This document shows, piece by piece, positions 8,257 through 17,541 of a stretch of 64,000 nucleotides of DNA. The DNA is taken from positions 62,001 to 126,000 of the forward strand of contig JAEWKA010000006.1 of NCBI GenBank assembly GCA_023386265.1, given 5' to 3'. The notes beneath the pieces are model-generated. The model worked only from the letters and a program-made list of their open reading frames with translations. It did no database searches and was not told the origin of the DNA. The translations under genes and the position numbers were made by a program. The DNA is from Bacillota bacterium (GTDB lineage Bacteria; Bacillota; Clostridia; Oscillospirales; Oscillospiraceae). The first letter of the stretch is position 1, and each line of letters opens with the position of its first letter.

Positions 8257-9600
8257 GCGCTTAGTTTCTTCGTAATTCTGGTTCCACTTGATTACGTCGA
8301 CTCCGCCGTTGTTGCAGTAGTCAAAATCCACGCCAAATATGCTGTGTACATCCTCAAGTCCCTCGCACATTGAATTATACAAGGTATCGTTTATAACCCC
8401 CAGATTGTTGCCGCTCTGATAGGATGCGATAGCCGACTGGAGGTTCCAAAGCCTATAGCGCCAGTCGCTTGTTAAGTTCACATCGTTTAAATCCACCATG
8501 TACATCGGTGCGTACGACGCATTGCGAAGATAAGTCTCGCCCGTGTCTAGATTTTTCTGAACATCGATGTTCAGAACAGCTGTGAGTTCGGTGTACTTGT
8601 CGTCCTGACAAGAGACGAAATTGCCAAGGCTGTAGACGAGGAAGCAGGTCTTTTCGTTGCCCTCGTCATCCGTTACGCGGCGCAGCTCCATCGGCTCCGG
8701 CACATGTGTGTGGCCGCCGACGATGATATCCGCGCCCTGCTGGAACATTAGGTCGGCGAGATCCTTCTGATAATCGACGGGCTCCGTATAATATTCGTTT
8801 CCCCAGTGCATCTGAACCACGATCATGTCCGTATTCAAAGCACGTGCCGCGGCCATATCGGTCTTGAGGCGGTCATAATCAATATCTTTGAGCGTGTCCA
8901 CATAGTCCTTGAAAAAGATGTTCGCGCAGTACGGATAATCCGTGACGGGAATCGCGTTTGTGCCGTAAGTAAAGCTGAGGAAGGCGAAGCTGATGCCGTT
9001 GATGTCCTTGACAAGAATGCCGTTATTTGCGTCTCTCTCTTCCTGAGAGCGATAGGTTCCAACGTGGTCTAGCCCGTTATTGTCCAGGACATCCAATGTC
9101 CGGACAAGTCCCGGCAAGAGGCTGTCCATACAGTGGTTCGAAGCGGTGTTTATCATGTCGAATCCGAAGCTTTTTAGGCTCTTCGCTAGGTCAGCGGGCG
9201 ACTTGAACATCGGGTAGCCGGAATACTCCGTTGTATCCGGGAAAGTCGTTTCCAGCGTGCAGACCGCATAGTCAGCATTCTTGACGAAGTCTGACGCACC
9301 ACCCAAAACCGACACATAATTATATGACCCGTCGGCTTTCTTCGCCTCGTCGTTGATTCCTGTGTGGGCGACGAGGTCGCCGGCAAAGGCAAGCTTGACG
9401 TTTGCGGCGTTCGTCGGCTCGGTAAAGGTCGGCTCCGGCGTCGGTGTGGGGCTCGGCGTTGGCGACGGAGTTGCCTGCGCCTCGAGAAGAGCCTTTTCCT
9501 GTTCTGCATTCGCGCTGTAACTTTTATAAATGGTGACTCCGAGTATTCCAATTAACACGACGAGAATCACGCTCAGTATACCTTTAAGTATTTCTTTCAT
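8248..9600 (-). CDS. CapA family protein (membrane-anchored metallophosphatase fold)
   Basis: CapA/PgsA-like protein (450 aa). The family includes the poly-gamma-glutamate capsule protein CapA and has a calcineurin-like metallophosphoesterase fold outside the cell. An N-terminal membrane helix (residues 8-27) is followed by a Pro/Thr linker with repeated TPSP units (about 43-60) and the catalytic-type domain. Motifs seen are FAGDLVAH, TASNHCMD, MHWGNEY and GGHTH, the expected metal-binding set. No other capsule genes are nearby, so a role in polyglutamate export is not supported and the substrate is unknown. Confidence 0.85.
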   Translation of the reverse strand: MKEILKGILSVILVVLIGILGVTIYKSYSANAEQEKALLEAQATPSPTPSPTPTPEPTFTEPTNAANVKLAFAGDLVAHTGINDEAKKADGSYNYVSVLGGASDFVKNADYAVCTLETTFPDTTEYSGYPMFKSPADLAKSLKSFGFDMINTASNHCMDSLLPGLVRTLDVLDNNGLDHVGTYRSQEERDANNGILVKDINGISFAFLSFTYGTNAIPVTDYPYCANIFFKDYVDTLKDIDYDRLKTDMAAARALNTDMIVVQMHWGNEYYTEPVDYQKDLADLMFQQGADIIVGGHTHVPEPMELRRVTDDEGNEKTCFLVYSLGNFVSCQDDKYTELTAVLNIDVQKNLDTGETYLRNASYAPMYMVDLNDVNLTSDWRYRLWNLQSAIASYQSGNNLGVINDTLYNSMCEGLEDVHSIFGVDFDYCNNGGVDVIKWNQNYEETKRSE

Positions 9601-9760
9601 AGCACATTCCTTTCGAATGTTTTACTCAGAATCAAATCTCAGTTTAATATTTGCTCTCGGTTATTTTACCATAGACTTTGGAAAAATAAAGTGTAAATAC
9701 GTCAAATAGTATGTTAAAATATCGTGAACAAGATAATTTTTGCATCCTTCGGAGGATACG

Positions 9761-11137
9761 ATGGACGAAATTAAAAAAAATCAGAGCTATACTGCGGAGA
9801 TTGAAGGCTATTCCAGTACAGGCGCGGGAGTTGCCCGTATTCTCGGAAGAGCTGTTTTCGTGGACCTTGCCCTTATTGGCGAAGTATGGGAAATTTTGAT
9901 ACTCAAAGTAACATCCTCCACAGTTTACGGCAAAGGTCTCAAGTGCCTCAAGGCATCAGAAGAGCGAGTTTCGCCTGCCTGTCCAGTTTTCGGAAAGTGC
10001 GGCGGCTGCGACCTGATGCATATGAGCTACGACGAAGAACTTCGTTTTAAGCTTTCCCGCGTTAATGACGCCATAAAAAGAGTTGCGGGGCTTGATTTTG
10101 CTATAAACGAGATTATCGGCGCGGAAGAAGACAAAACCCTCTGCTACCGCAACAAAGCGATATTTGCCGTCGGACAGGACAAAAACGGCAAGGCGGTTAC
10201 AGGCTTTTTCCGTGAGCGAAGTCACGACATAATTGACGCACCAGACTGTCTCATTCAGACCGAGCTTTCCGTCCGCTGTGCGGAGGCCTTGCGAACCTTC
10301 ATGGACGACAATGGTGTATCCGCCTACAATGAAGAGACCGGCAAGGGGCAGCTAAAGCACATTTTCACGAGGTGCAGCCTGAAATTCCCTCAATCTGTCG
10401 CCTGCATCGTTTCAGCCCGCGGTCTGCACGAGCACACCGACACTCTGGTTAAGACACTGCGCGAAAAATGTCCCGAGCTTACGGGCATAGTTCTATGCAT
10501 AAATAAAACCCGCGGCAACACGGTGCTCGCGGGCGATTTTCATACTCTCTGGGGCAGTGAGTTTATCGAGGACGAGCTTTGCGGTCTGCGCTTCAAGATT
10601 TCGCCCCTGAGTTTTTATCAGATTAATCCGCTGCAAGCCGAAAAGCTATATATGCGCGCGCTCGATTACGCAAGTCCCGACGGCTCGGGAGTTGTTCTTG
10701 ACCTCTACTGTGGGACAGGCACTATTAGCCTCTGCCTTGCCCGCGGAGCAAAATTTGTCTACGGCGCGGAGATTGTCGAGTCTGCCGTTATTAACGCTCG
10801 GCAGAACGCACAGGCAAACGGAATTACAAATGCCGAATTCATTTTGGGTGATGCGGGAGACGCCGCAAAGAAGCTTGCAAGCTCCGGCGTGAAACCCGAT
10901 GCGGTTGTGGTCGATCCCCCGCGCAAGGGGCTGTCGATTGAAGTCATTGAGGAAATAAGCAAAATGTCTCCAGAGCGCTTCGTCTACGTGTCCTGCGACC
11001 CCGCGACCCTTGCACGCGATATGAAACTGTTCGCCGAGCGTGGCTATATGCCCAAAAAAGGCACTGCAGTCGATATGTTCCCACGCACCTGCCATACAGA
11101 AGTTGTTTGCCTGCTTGAACGTTCGGTTATGGTGTAG
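9761..11137 (+). CDS. rlmCD: 23S rRNA (uracil-5-)-methyltransferase, RlmCD/TrmA family
   Basis: SAM-dependent RNA m5U methyltransferase (458 aa). An N-terminal TRAM domain (about 1-60) is followed by the iron-sulfur motif CPVFGKCGGC near residue 70, then a SAM-binding domain with DLYCGTGTISL, a DPPRKG motif, and the catalytic Cys in YVSCDPATLARD. ATG 9761 is chosen for GGAGG 5 nt upstream. In Firmicutes one such enzyme usually methylates both U747 and U1939. The exact target cannot be read from sequence. The alkyltransferase-like gene begins 4 nt after its stop. Confidence 0.9.
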   Translation: MDEIKKNQSYTAEIEGYSSTGAGVARILGRAVFVDLALIGEVWEILILKVTSSTVYGKGLKCLKASEERVSPACPVFGKCGGCDLMHMSYDEELRFKLSRVNDAIKRVAGLDFAINEIIGAEEDKTLCYRNKAIFAVGQDKNGKAVTGFFRERSHDIIDAPDCLIQTELSVRCAEALRTFMDDNGVSAYNEETGKGQLKHIFTRCSLKFPQSVACIVSARGLHEHTDTLVKTLREKCPELTGIVLCINKTRGNTVLAGDFHTLWGSEFIEDELCGLRFKISPLSFYQINPLQAEKLYMRALDYASPDGSGVVLDLYCGTGTISLCLARGAKFVYGAEIVESAVINARQNAQANGITNAEFILGDAGDAAKKLASSGVKPDAVVVDPPRKGLSIEVIEEISKMSPERFVYVSCDPATLARDMKLFAERGYMPKKGTAVDMFPRTCHTEVVCLLERSVMV

Positions 11138-11141
11138 TAAT

Positions 11142-11435
11142 ATGAATCCATTTTTTGAACAGGTATACGGCATAGTAGAACAAATTCCTTATGGAATGGT
11201 TGTTTCATACGGTCAGCTCGCGTGTATTCTGGGACAACCCCACGCGGCGCGTGAGGTTGGATGGGCCATGAGATGCTGCCCTGATGGTCTGCCCTGGCAT
11301 AGGGTGGTCATGAAGGATGGCACTATTACGGGCGGTATTTATGCGAATATGCGTAAAGCAATGCTTGAAACCGAAGGGGTGGTATTTATGTCTGATGGCC
11401 GCGTCGATATGGATTTATGCCGTTGGCTCGGTTAA
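11142..11435 (+). CDS. atl: Alkyltransferase-like protein (MGMT fold, PWHR active site)
   Basis: This 97-residue protein is the C-terminal MGMT fold alone: an N-terminal helix with IPYGMVVSYGQLA, the AREVGWAMRCC helix, then DGLPWHRVV. In O6-alkylguanine-DNA alkyltransferases this motif is PCHRV and its Cys accepts the alkyl group. Here that Cys is Trp, the hallmark of bacterial alkyltransferase-like proteins. These flip and tag O6-alkylguanine lesions for nucleotide-excision repair rather than repairing them. It starts 4 nt after the rRNA methyltransferase stop and is probably cotranscribed with it. Confidence 0.9.
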   Translation: MNPFFEQVYGIVEQIPYGMVVSYGQLACILGQPHAAREVGWAMRCCPDGLPWHRVVMKDGTITGGIYANMRKAMLETEGVVFMSDGRVDMDLCRWLG

Positions 11436-11531
11436 GCATGATATTGTTAAAGCCATTCCTGGTACAGCTTGCGCTTTTCAGGTTCTGACGCCAGGCATCT
11501 CGGAGAACTATCAAATATCAGGAGGATTATT

Positions 11532-12104
11532 ATGATTTACAGAAATGCTACGATTGAAGACATACCTGCTTTGGCAGAATTACAGAAGAAATATCACATC
11601 ACAACGATTGATGAAGCTGATAAAGCGGATGGCTTTGTCACTACACTGTTTACGGAAGAGCAGTTTAAGGAGCTTATTGAAAAGGAAAACGGAATTGCCG
11701 TTGCGTGTGACGGTGCAAGGCTCGTCGCTTACGTTATGGCAGCATCTTGGGAATATTGGTCCAGATGGCCGCTTTTTCAGCATATGATCAACGACCTGCA
11801 CAACACGGAATATATGGGGCAGATACTAAGTACTGAAAATTCATATCAGTATGGGCCTGTCTGTATTCACAAGGATTATAGAGGAACTGAAGTGCTCACC
11901 GAAGTTTTTGATTTTTCCAGAATGCAAATGAAGAAAAGATATCCCATATTGATAACCTTTATCAATCATATTAACCCCAGATCATACTATGCTCATACGA
12001 AAAAGCTTGGTCTTGATGAGATTAAAAGCTTTGAGTTTAATAATAATACATACTATGAATTGGGCTATGACACGTCAAAAGAGTTGGACAGAAAAACCAA
12101 ATAA
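11532..12104 (+). CDS. GNAT family N-acetyltransferase
   Basis: GNAT-fold protein of 190 aa starting MIYRNATIEDIPALAELQKK, with a characteristic first strand and helix. The central YGPVCIHKDYRGTEVLTEVF corresponds to the acetyl-CoA-binding strand 4/helix 3 region, although the usual Q/R-x-x-G-x-G/A loop is only partly kept. ATG 11532 has AGGAGG about 7 nt upstream. Substrate is unknown. This and the next genes are visibly more AT-rich than the gene upstream, which suggests the start of an accessory region. Confidence 0.75.
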   Translation: MIYRNATIEDIPALAELQKKYHITTIDEADKADGFVTTLFTEEQFKELIEKENGIAVACDGARLVAYVMAASWEYWSRWPLFQHMINDLHNTEYMGQILSTENSYQYGPVCIHKDYRGTEVLTEVFDFSRMQMKKRYPILITFINHINPRSYYAHTKKLGLDEIKSFEFNNNTYYELGYDTSKELDRKTK

Positions 12105-12126
12105 ATTCGAACATGCAGGAGGCAAT

Positions 12127-12612
12127 ATGATGAAAAATCTAAATCAACTAATAGATGAATATACTTACCAACTGCAACAGGGCGAAATACAGACTGCGTA
12201 CAAAGGAATATTGGATTTTATCGGCAAATTGAGAGCCGATTTTATTAAGAAACACCCGCTTTACGACACGGGCGGTATTTACCAAGGCTATATGGACATG
12301 ACCTATTTTTCATTAAGTACAGAGCAGCTTAAAGATAAAGGGCTGAAATTCGCCCTTGTTTACTTACATGAAAAGGGAGCTTTTGAAGTCTGGCTTTCCG
12401 CTCGGAACAGAGATATAGCAAAGAGATATGAATCTGTTTTTAGCAGCATTAGTTCTGATATTAGTGCTGTATTTCATGATTGCAGTAATACAGACGCTAT
12501 CATAGAATGCACATTGGCATCCAAACCAGATTTTGAGAATCAGGATTCGCTGACAGATATTATTGAGCACGGTATCGAAAAGTTCGTAGCTGCAATAACC
12601 GGTGTCTTATGA
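12127..12612 (+). CDS. DUF7000-like protein
   Basis: A 161-aa protein with the pattern LQQGEIQTAYKGILDFIGKL, then GGIYQGYMDMTYFS and KFALVYLHEKGAFEVWLSARN. I recognise this as the DUF7000 family, which is scattered in Bacteroidota and Firmicutes and is often fused or adjacent to small acetyltransferases. No function is known. AGGAGG ends 4 nt before ATG 12127; a second ATG follows at 12130. It lies 22 nt after the GNAT gene, so the two are likely one transcript. Confidence 0.65.
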   Translation: MMKNLNQLIDEYTYQLQQGEIQTAYKGILDFIGKLRADFIKKHPLYDTGGIYQGYMDMTYFSLSTEQLKDKGLKFALVYLHEKGAFEVWLSARNRDIAKRYESVFSSISSDISAVFHDCSNTDAIIECTLASKPDFENQDSLTDIIEHGIEKFVAAITGVL

Positions 12613-12695
12613 TGTCTGCGACGTCGTGGGTTTTAGGTGTTGCGTTCTTTGATTTATTTTGAAAAGTTTGCATCAATAGATGCAGAGGTATGTTA

Positions 12696-13301
12696 ATGGG
12701 TAATACCGAAAAGTTTGAGATGATGGCAAATAGCTATGATACTGCTGAAAGGGTCCAAATTGCAAAGCTTTCCTCAAGTGCCATTCGAGAATATTTAGTT
12801 GACACAAAAAGTAAGGATGCAATTGACTTTGGGTGCGGAACAGGTCTTGTCGGCATGGACTTGCTAAATGAATTTAATTCGATGCTATTTTTGGATTCTT
12901 CGCAGGAAATGATTAATAGAACAAAAATGAAAATTTCTGATTCTAATATTATGAACGCAAGTACACTATGCTTTGATTTTGAAACAGAAACCCAAGTTAG
13001 TATTCATGCTGATTATATTTTTATGGCTCAAGTTCTACTCCATATCAGGGATTTTGAGTCAGTTTTATCGAGGCTGTATGATGTTCTGAATGTGGGAGGA
13101 CATCTGCTGATTGTTGATTTTAATAAAAATGATGAGATTGTTTCAGATTTGGTTCATAACGGATTTGTTCAAGAGGACCTTGCAAACATTATGTTGAAAG
13201 TCGGATACAAGGATATTCAAACCAAAACTTTTTATTCCGGAAGTAAAATATTCATGAGACATGATGCAACTATGTTTATTCTAGATTCACGAAAGTACTA
13301 A
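12696..13301 (+). CDS. Class I SAM-dependent methyltransferase
   Basis: About 201 aa with the SAM motif I IDFGCGTGLVGMDL near residue 45, an acidic residue in motif II (LFLDSSQEM), and the post-III hairpin GGHLLIVDFNKND. ATG 12696 is preferred over ATG 12690, because the AGAGG upstream is 7 nt from the former and only 1 nt from the latter. Substrate is unknown; small-molecule methyltransferases of this kind are common in accessory regions. Base composition is AT-rich. Confidence 0.8.
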   Translation: MGNTEKFEMMANSYDTAERVQIAKLSSSAIREYLVDTKSKDAIDFGCGTGLVGMDLLNEFNSMLFLDSSQEMINRTKMKISDSNIMNASTLCFDFETETQVSIHADYIFMAQVLLHIRDFESVLSRLYDVLNVGGHLLIVDFNKNDEIVSDLVHNGFVQEDLANIMLKVGYKDIQTKTFYSGSKIFMRHDATMFILDSRKY

Positions 13302-13352
13302 TTTTCCAGTGTCTGTTATCGGGCATTAAAATGAAAGGTAAGTGTTTGAATT

Positions 13353-14162
13353 TTGAATATATCTGACAAGGATAATACGAGCACCGAGAAAGACAGCCAC
13401 ATGGAATTCAGCAGAAGCATTATTGAGGGTGTGGAAATTAAAAGGTGTAGAAACCACCCCTATGCATATAAATCTCATGTACATAATGAGCTTTCATTAG
13501 GGTATATCATAGAGGGATCCACCGAGTTGACATTGAGCAATCGGATTATCCGTTACGGAGCCGGTGATGGTGTCATTATTCCGCCACTTACGACCCACAG
13601 ATGTGCACCGAAAGATATCAATCAATGGGAATATGTCATGCTATTTGTTGATCCTGTCTACTATGGCGATTTAGTCAATTTCAATCAAGCGGAAAAGCTA
13701 ACGGGTAGTCAGGTCCAGGAAATACAAGGCTTTATCGAACAATTGCTCACGGAAAAAAATCCTGATACGTTGGAAAATATACTTATTGAACTACTTACAG
13801 AGTTTGGAGAAAAAGATACTCCGGAAACCGCCGCTACAAATACAACAGATATTGTCGCAACGATACATGAATATATATTAGATAACGTGGAAGATGTAAT
13901 AACCTTGGATAAGCTTCAGCAAATTACCGGACTGAATAAATTTGCGATAATAAGAAATTTTAAAAAACTATATGCAACGACACCTGCTGCATATCATCTG
14001 CAATATCGAGTAGCGGAAGCAAAAAGAATGCTTTGTGAAGGTATAGATGTGTTTGAGATTTGTGAGAAACTGAAATTTTATGACCAAGCTCATTTAATTC
14101 GAGAATTTAAAAAAATGTATGGTATTACGCCTGCTGCATATTTAGATCAATTAAAAGGATAA
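13353..14162 (+). CDS. AraC family transcriptional regulator
   Basis: The N-terminal cupin-like sensing domain (about residues 17-120, HVHNELSLGYIIEGSTELT) is followed by a C-terminal double helix-turn-helix (about 168-268). The HTH shows the family sequence ITLDKLQQITGLNKFAIIRNFKKLYATTPAAYHLQYRVAEAKRML and a second helix pair ending FKKMYGITPAAYLDQ. TTG 13353 is the first in-frame start after an in-frame stop, with AAAGG about 14 nt upstream. ATG 13401 is a possible alternative. It lies just before the EamA transporter gene and may control it. Confidence 0.82.
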   Translation: MNISDKDNTSTEKDSHMEFSRSIIEGVEIKRCRNHPYAYKSHVHNELSLGYIIEGSTELTLSNRIIRYGAGDGVIIPPLTTHRCAPKDINQWEYVMLFVDPVYYGDLVNFNQAEKLTGSQVQEIQGFIEQLLTEKNPDTLENILIELLTEFGEKDTPETAATNTTDIVATIHEYILDNVEDVITLDKLQQITGLNKFAIIRNFKKLYATTPAAYHLQYRVAEAKRMLCEGIDVFEICEKLKFYDQAHLIREFKKMYGITPAAYLDQLKG

Positions 14163-14233
14163 CGTCAATTTCATACAATACAGCTTCTTCTTATTCAGCT
14201 AATATTGAGTTAGCAAAAATAAGGAGTATGTCC

Positions 14234-15145
14234 ATGAATAGAATTAAATTAGTACTGGTCATGATTATCTGGGGTAGCTTGGGTGTATTTACAAGATACA
14301 TTCCCTTGTCTTCTTTAAGCTTGGCTTTTCTGAGGGCATTAATTGCACTGCCGGTTCTTTTTGTTGCAATGAAAATGAAAAAAGCCGGAAAGGTAAAATT
14401 TTCTCTTTTAATACCCTATATTATTTCAGGCGCATTATTGGGTTTTGGTTGGCTTACCTTGTTCTATGGGTTTAAGCATACCAGTATTTCATCTGCTGTT
14501 ATGATCTATAACATGTGTCCGGTTTATGTCATGATATTTGCACCGCTGGTTTTGAAAGAGGCCATCTCAAAGATTCAAATTGCAGTGATTCTTGTCTCAT
14601 TTCTGGGGCTCTTTCTGATTGTAGGTCACAACTTACTTGAGGGGTCAGGATATATGGGCCTGGCACTTAGTGCAGTTTCAGGAATTATTTATGCAGCAAT
14701 TGTTCTTATTAACCGCAGCATAAAAATCCGTGTGGATGATCAGACTGCTACCTTCACTCAAATATTTACAGCGATGATTGTTTTACTGCCATTCGTATTG
14801 CTTGAGGGAAATATTTCAGCAGTTGTCGACCTTGATGCTAGGGGGCTTGTCTTTACCATACTATTGGGTGTATTACATACAGGTGTGGCCTATACCATGT
14901 TTTTTTCACTCTATGCACATATGAAATCTGTTGAAATCGTGTCTTACAGCTATTTAGAGCCGTTATTTGGAATATTATTCAGTGTAATCTTCATCGGAGA
15001 GAAATTTACACTCCCTCAGATTATTGGCGGGGTATTAATACTGGGTTCTACCTTTATTGGGGAAAGGCTCAAGGACAAAAGACTATCTATGCAAAAAGGA
15101 ACCTACTTAAATGCAAGCTTAAATGCACCTGATAACAGGGATTAA
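14234..15145 (+). CDS. EamA/DMT family transporter
   Basis: Ten-helix drug/metabolite transporter superfamily protein (303 aa) made of two EamA repeats (about 5-130 and 148-278). The second repeat ends with YSYLEPLFGILFSVIFIGE, the family's signature before the last helix pair. ATG 14234 is preferred, since GGAG lies 7 nt upstream but only 1 nt from ATG 14228. A strong terminator follows at 15171-15209. Substrate is unknown; the AraC gene upstream may regulate it. Confidence 0.85.
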   Translation: MNRIKLVLVMIIWGSLGVFTRYIPLSSLSLAFLRALIALPVLFVAMKMKKAGKVKFSLLIPYIISGALLGFGWLTLFYGFKHTSISSAVMIYNMCPVYVMIFAPLVLKEAISKIQIAVILVSFLGLFLIVGHNLLEGSGYMGLALSAVSGIIYAAIVLINRSIKIRVDDQTATFTQIFTAMIVLLPFVLLEGNISAVVDLDARGLVFTILLGVLHTGVAYTMFFSLYAHMKSVEIVSYSYLEPLFGILFSVIFIGEKFTLPQIIGGVLILGSTFIGERLKDKRLSMQKGTYLNASLNAPDNRD

Positions 15146-15170
15146 ACTGGAGATTCTCAATTAAAAGGAA

Positions 15171-15209
15171 AAACCGGGCTGAAAGCGTTTATTTTCAGTC
15201 CGGTTTTTT
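15171..15209 (+). terminator. Rho-independent terminator after EamA transporter
   Basis: The stem pairs 15172-15184 with 15193-15205 (AACCGGGCTGAAA with its near-complement), with a loop of 8 nt, followed by a run of T. It closes the AraC-EamA transcript. Confidence 0.9.
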
Positions 15210-15271
15210 AGCGCTCTTCATATGTTCCATATTTGCATGCTCAAAACTTTGATGTGCGGATACTAGTTTTT

Positions 15272-16039
15272 TTACACATGCTTTTTATACGCTCTCATCG
15301 CAAATATGTAGGCAACTATCATAATTCCCAAGCACCACGCGAGAGCAATCCATATATCATTTCCAACGGACCGACCTGACAGCAGCGCACGGATGGCATT
15401 CACTATCGAGGTCACCGGCTGGTTTTCGGCAAATGCGCGAACGGCCGACGGCATCGATTCTGTCGGCACAAAAGCCGAGCTGATAAACGGTAGAAACATA
15501 ATCGGATAGGAAAAGGCAGCTGCGCCGTCCACCGTTTTTGCGGACAACCCTGCAATCGCCGCGACCCATGTCAAGGCCAGCGTAAACAGCGCGAGTATTC
15601 CGGCAACGGCAAGCCATGGCAGTATCCCCGCCGACGAGCGAAAGCCCATAATAAGCGCAACGAGAATGATGACGACAACCGAAATCGCATTGGATACCAG
15701 TGAGGAAAGCACATGCCCCCAGAGTGCGGCTGAACGCGCAATCGGCATAGAGTGGAACCTTTCGAATATGCCCCGCTGCATATCCATAAACAGACGGTAA
15801 GCCGTATAGGCTATGCCGCTTGCGATTGCCATCAGCAGGATGCCGGGCAGAAGGTAATTCACGTAGTTATCCGTGCCGGTTTGAATCGCGCCGCCAAACA
15901 CATAAACGAACAGAAGCATCATCGCAATCGGCATAATTGTAACAGAGATAATCGTGTCCATGCTGCGGAAAATATGACGCATGGAGCGTCCGAGCATCAC
16001 ACCCATATCACTGAAAAAGTGGTTTTGAATTGTTTCCAT
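15272..16039 (-). CDS. ABC-2 type transporter permease
   Basis: Daunorubicin-resistance (DrrB)-like permease, 255 aa, with six predicted helices; an amphipathic N terminus leads into the helix TIISVTIMPIAMMLLFVYVF. The PIMFLPFISSAFVPTESMP segment and the closing helix are typical. It follows its ATPase directly (the ATPase stop and this start abut at 16039/16040). It presumably exports a drug, lipid or peptide. Confidence 0.88.
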   Translation of the reverse strand: METIQNHFFSDMGVMLGRSMRHIFRSMDTIISVTIMPIAMMLLFVYVFGGAIQTGTDNYVNYLLPGILLMAIASGIAYTAYRLFMDMQRGIFERFHSMPIARSAALWGHVLSSLVSNAISVVVIILVALIMGFRSSAGILPWLAVAGILALFTLALTWVAAIAGLSAKTVDGAAAFSYPIMFLPFISSAFVPTESMPSAVRAFAENQPVTSIVNAIRALLSGRSVGNDIWIALAWCLGIMIVAYIFAMRAYKKHV

Positions 16040-16801
16040 TTATACTTCCTCCTTTTTGCTGATAATTTCGAGGAATATCTCCTCCAGTGTCAGCTGTTTT
16101 TCCACGTACTCCACCTTTGCGGGCGGGAACAGCTTTTTAAGCTCCGCGAGCGTGCCGTTTGCGATAATTTTTCCTTCATGCAGAATGGCAATTTTGTCAG
16201 CAAGCTGTTCGGCTTCGTCCAGATACTGGGTGGTTAGGAATACTGTCGTACCGCCAGCAGCAAGTTCTTTGACGACCTTCCAAACCTCAATGCGTACCTC
16301 CGGATCAAGCCCGGTGGTCGGCTCGTCAAGGAAAATGACCTGCGGTTTTCCAATAAGGCTCATACTGATGTCAAGCCTGCGGCGCATACCGCCCGAATAA
16401 GTAGACACCCTGCGGTCGGCGGCATCAGTCAGGCCGAAACGCTTAAGTAAATCTTCCGCAATCTGACGTGGGTCATTGAGGTGCCGCAGCTTTGCAATCA
16501 TGACGAGGTTTTCCCGCCCTGTTAATATCTCGTCCACGGCGGCGAATTGCCCGGTCAGACTAATGGACTGCCTCACATTGTAGGGTTTTGCCACAACATC
16601 GAAGCCGTTGACGGCGGCAGTTCCACTGTCCTGGATGAGCAGCGTGGTAAGGATTTTGACAATTGTTGTCTTGCCTGCACCGTTGGAGCCGAGCAGGGCG
16701 AAAATGCTGCCTTTTTCAACCTCAAAATCCACACCCTTTAGGACACTAAGTTTCTTGAAGGACTTTTGAAGTCCTTTCACTTGGATTGCGGTTTCTGTCA
16801 T
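16040..16801 (-). CDS. ABC transporter ATP-binding protein (DrrA-like)
   Basis: 253-aa ATPase with Walker A GSNGAGKT (about residues 38-45), signature STYSGGMRRRLDI, Walker B VIFLDEPTTGLD and an H-loop substitution region LTTQYLDEAEQ. The TTQYL sequence, rather than a His switch, is typical of the DrrA subfamily. It overlaps the DUF1048 gene by 4 nt upstream and abuts the permease downstream. Together they form the PadR-DUF1048-ATPase-permease cassette. Confidence 0.93.
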   Translation of the reverse strand: MTETAIQVKGLQKSFKKLSVLKGVDFEVEKGSIFALLGSNGAGKTTIVKILTTLLIQDSGTAAVNGFDVVAKPYNVRQSISLTGQFAAVDEILTGRENLVMIAKLRHLNDPRQIAEDLLKRFGLTDAADRRVSTYSGGMRRRLDISMSLIGKPQVIFLDEPTTGLDPEVRIEVWKVVKELAAGGTTVFLTTQYLDEAEQLADKIAILHEGKIIANGTLAELKKLFPPAKVEYVEKQLTLEEIFLEIISKKEEV

Positions 16802-17169
16802 TTTGAATCCTTCTCCTTTCCGAGTTTTTTCTGTATGTCGCGGTTGAGCGTCTCACGCCAGTTTTCCGTATATGTGCTGGCGCTGCGCAGAAGCTCTTCA
16901 CAGAACGCGGCCACATCCTCGCCGGTAATTTCCAAAACAGACTTCCCGTCCGCAGCGCCGGACTCGAATAGCTCTATAAGGTCATAATGGATTTTCATCA
17001 TGTCATAGCCGGCTCCCGCTGCGAACATCCACATGTGTCCCTGGATTTTTTTGAATACGTATTGATAGTCTTCAGGCAGAGCCCTTACCCTTGCCATTTT
17101 TTGCTTGTACTCGCGCTTACTCTCTATCATTTTTTTAATATTGAAATAATTATCAAAAAACTCAGACAT
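16798..17169 (-). CDS. DUF1048 family protein
   Basis: Helical 123-aa protein starting MSEFFDNYFNIKKMIESKRE; the GYDMMKIHYDLIELFESGAADGK core is typical of DUF1048. Genes of this family sit between a PadR-type repressor and a DrrAB-like ABC exporter in many Firmicutes. The function is unknown. Start and stop overlap the neighbouring genes (8 nt with padR, 4 nt with the ATPase). Confidence 0.85.
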   Translation of the reverse strand: MSEFFDNYFNIKKMIESKREYKQKMARVRALPEDYQYVFKKIQGHMWMFAAGAGYDMMKIHYDLIELFESGAADGKSVLEITGEDVAAFCEELLRSASTYTENWRETLNRDIQKKLGKEKDSK

Positions 17170-17503
17170 CTGATTGCTCCTCCTTTAATTGGTTGATTTT
17201 CGATGCAACAAATTCCCATTTTTCCCAAAATCGGCTTAGTTCTTCTTGCCCTGCGTCGTTGAGAACGTAAAACTTGCGCGGCGGCCCTATATCGGACGGC
17301 TTTTTTTCTATGTCCACGAGCATATTCTTCTCAAGGCGCACCAAAATGGTGTAGACCGTTCCTTCCACAACATCCGTAAATCCGAGAGCATTCAGCAGTC
17401 GCGTGATTTCGTAGCCATAGGTTTCTCCGCGGCTTATAATTTTAAGGACACAGCCCTCAAGCACGCCTTTGAGCATTTCCGTTAGATTTTCCAGCACAAT
17501 CAC
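17162..17503 (-). CDS. PadR family transcriptional regulator
   Basis: Winged helix-turn-helix repressor (113 aa) with the PadR core GETYGYEITRLLNALGF, then VEGTVYTILVRLEKNMLV and the GPPRKFYVLNDAGQEEL wing. The start is a GTG: either 17503 or the in-frame GTG two codons later, which has better spacing from AGGGAAGG. It is first in the exporter cassette and probably autoregulates it by binding the palindromic region immediately upstream (17542-17570). Confidence 0.9.
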   Translation of the reverse strand: MIVLENLTEMLKGVLEGCVLKIISRGETYGYEITRLLNALGFTDVVEGTVYTILVRLEKNMLVDIEKKPSDIGPPRKFYVLNDAGQEELSRFWEKWEFVASKINQLKEEQSDV

Positions 17504-17541
17504 CCTTCCCTATTCTGTATGACTTGTATGCAGTATCACTT

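Noticed and set aside
9418..9480. Repeated CGGCGTCGG-like units in the capA-like gene
   Set aside because: They encode the Pro/Thr linker of the protein; not a separate DNA repeat or CRISPR.
11989..12126. Longer N-terminus for the DUF7000-like gene starting at 11989
   Set aside because: It would overlap the end of the GNAT gene in another frame; ATG 12127 has AGGAGG at suitable distance.
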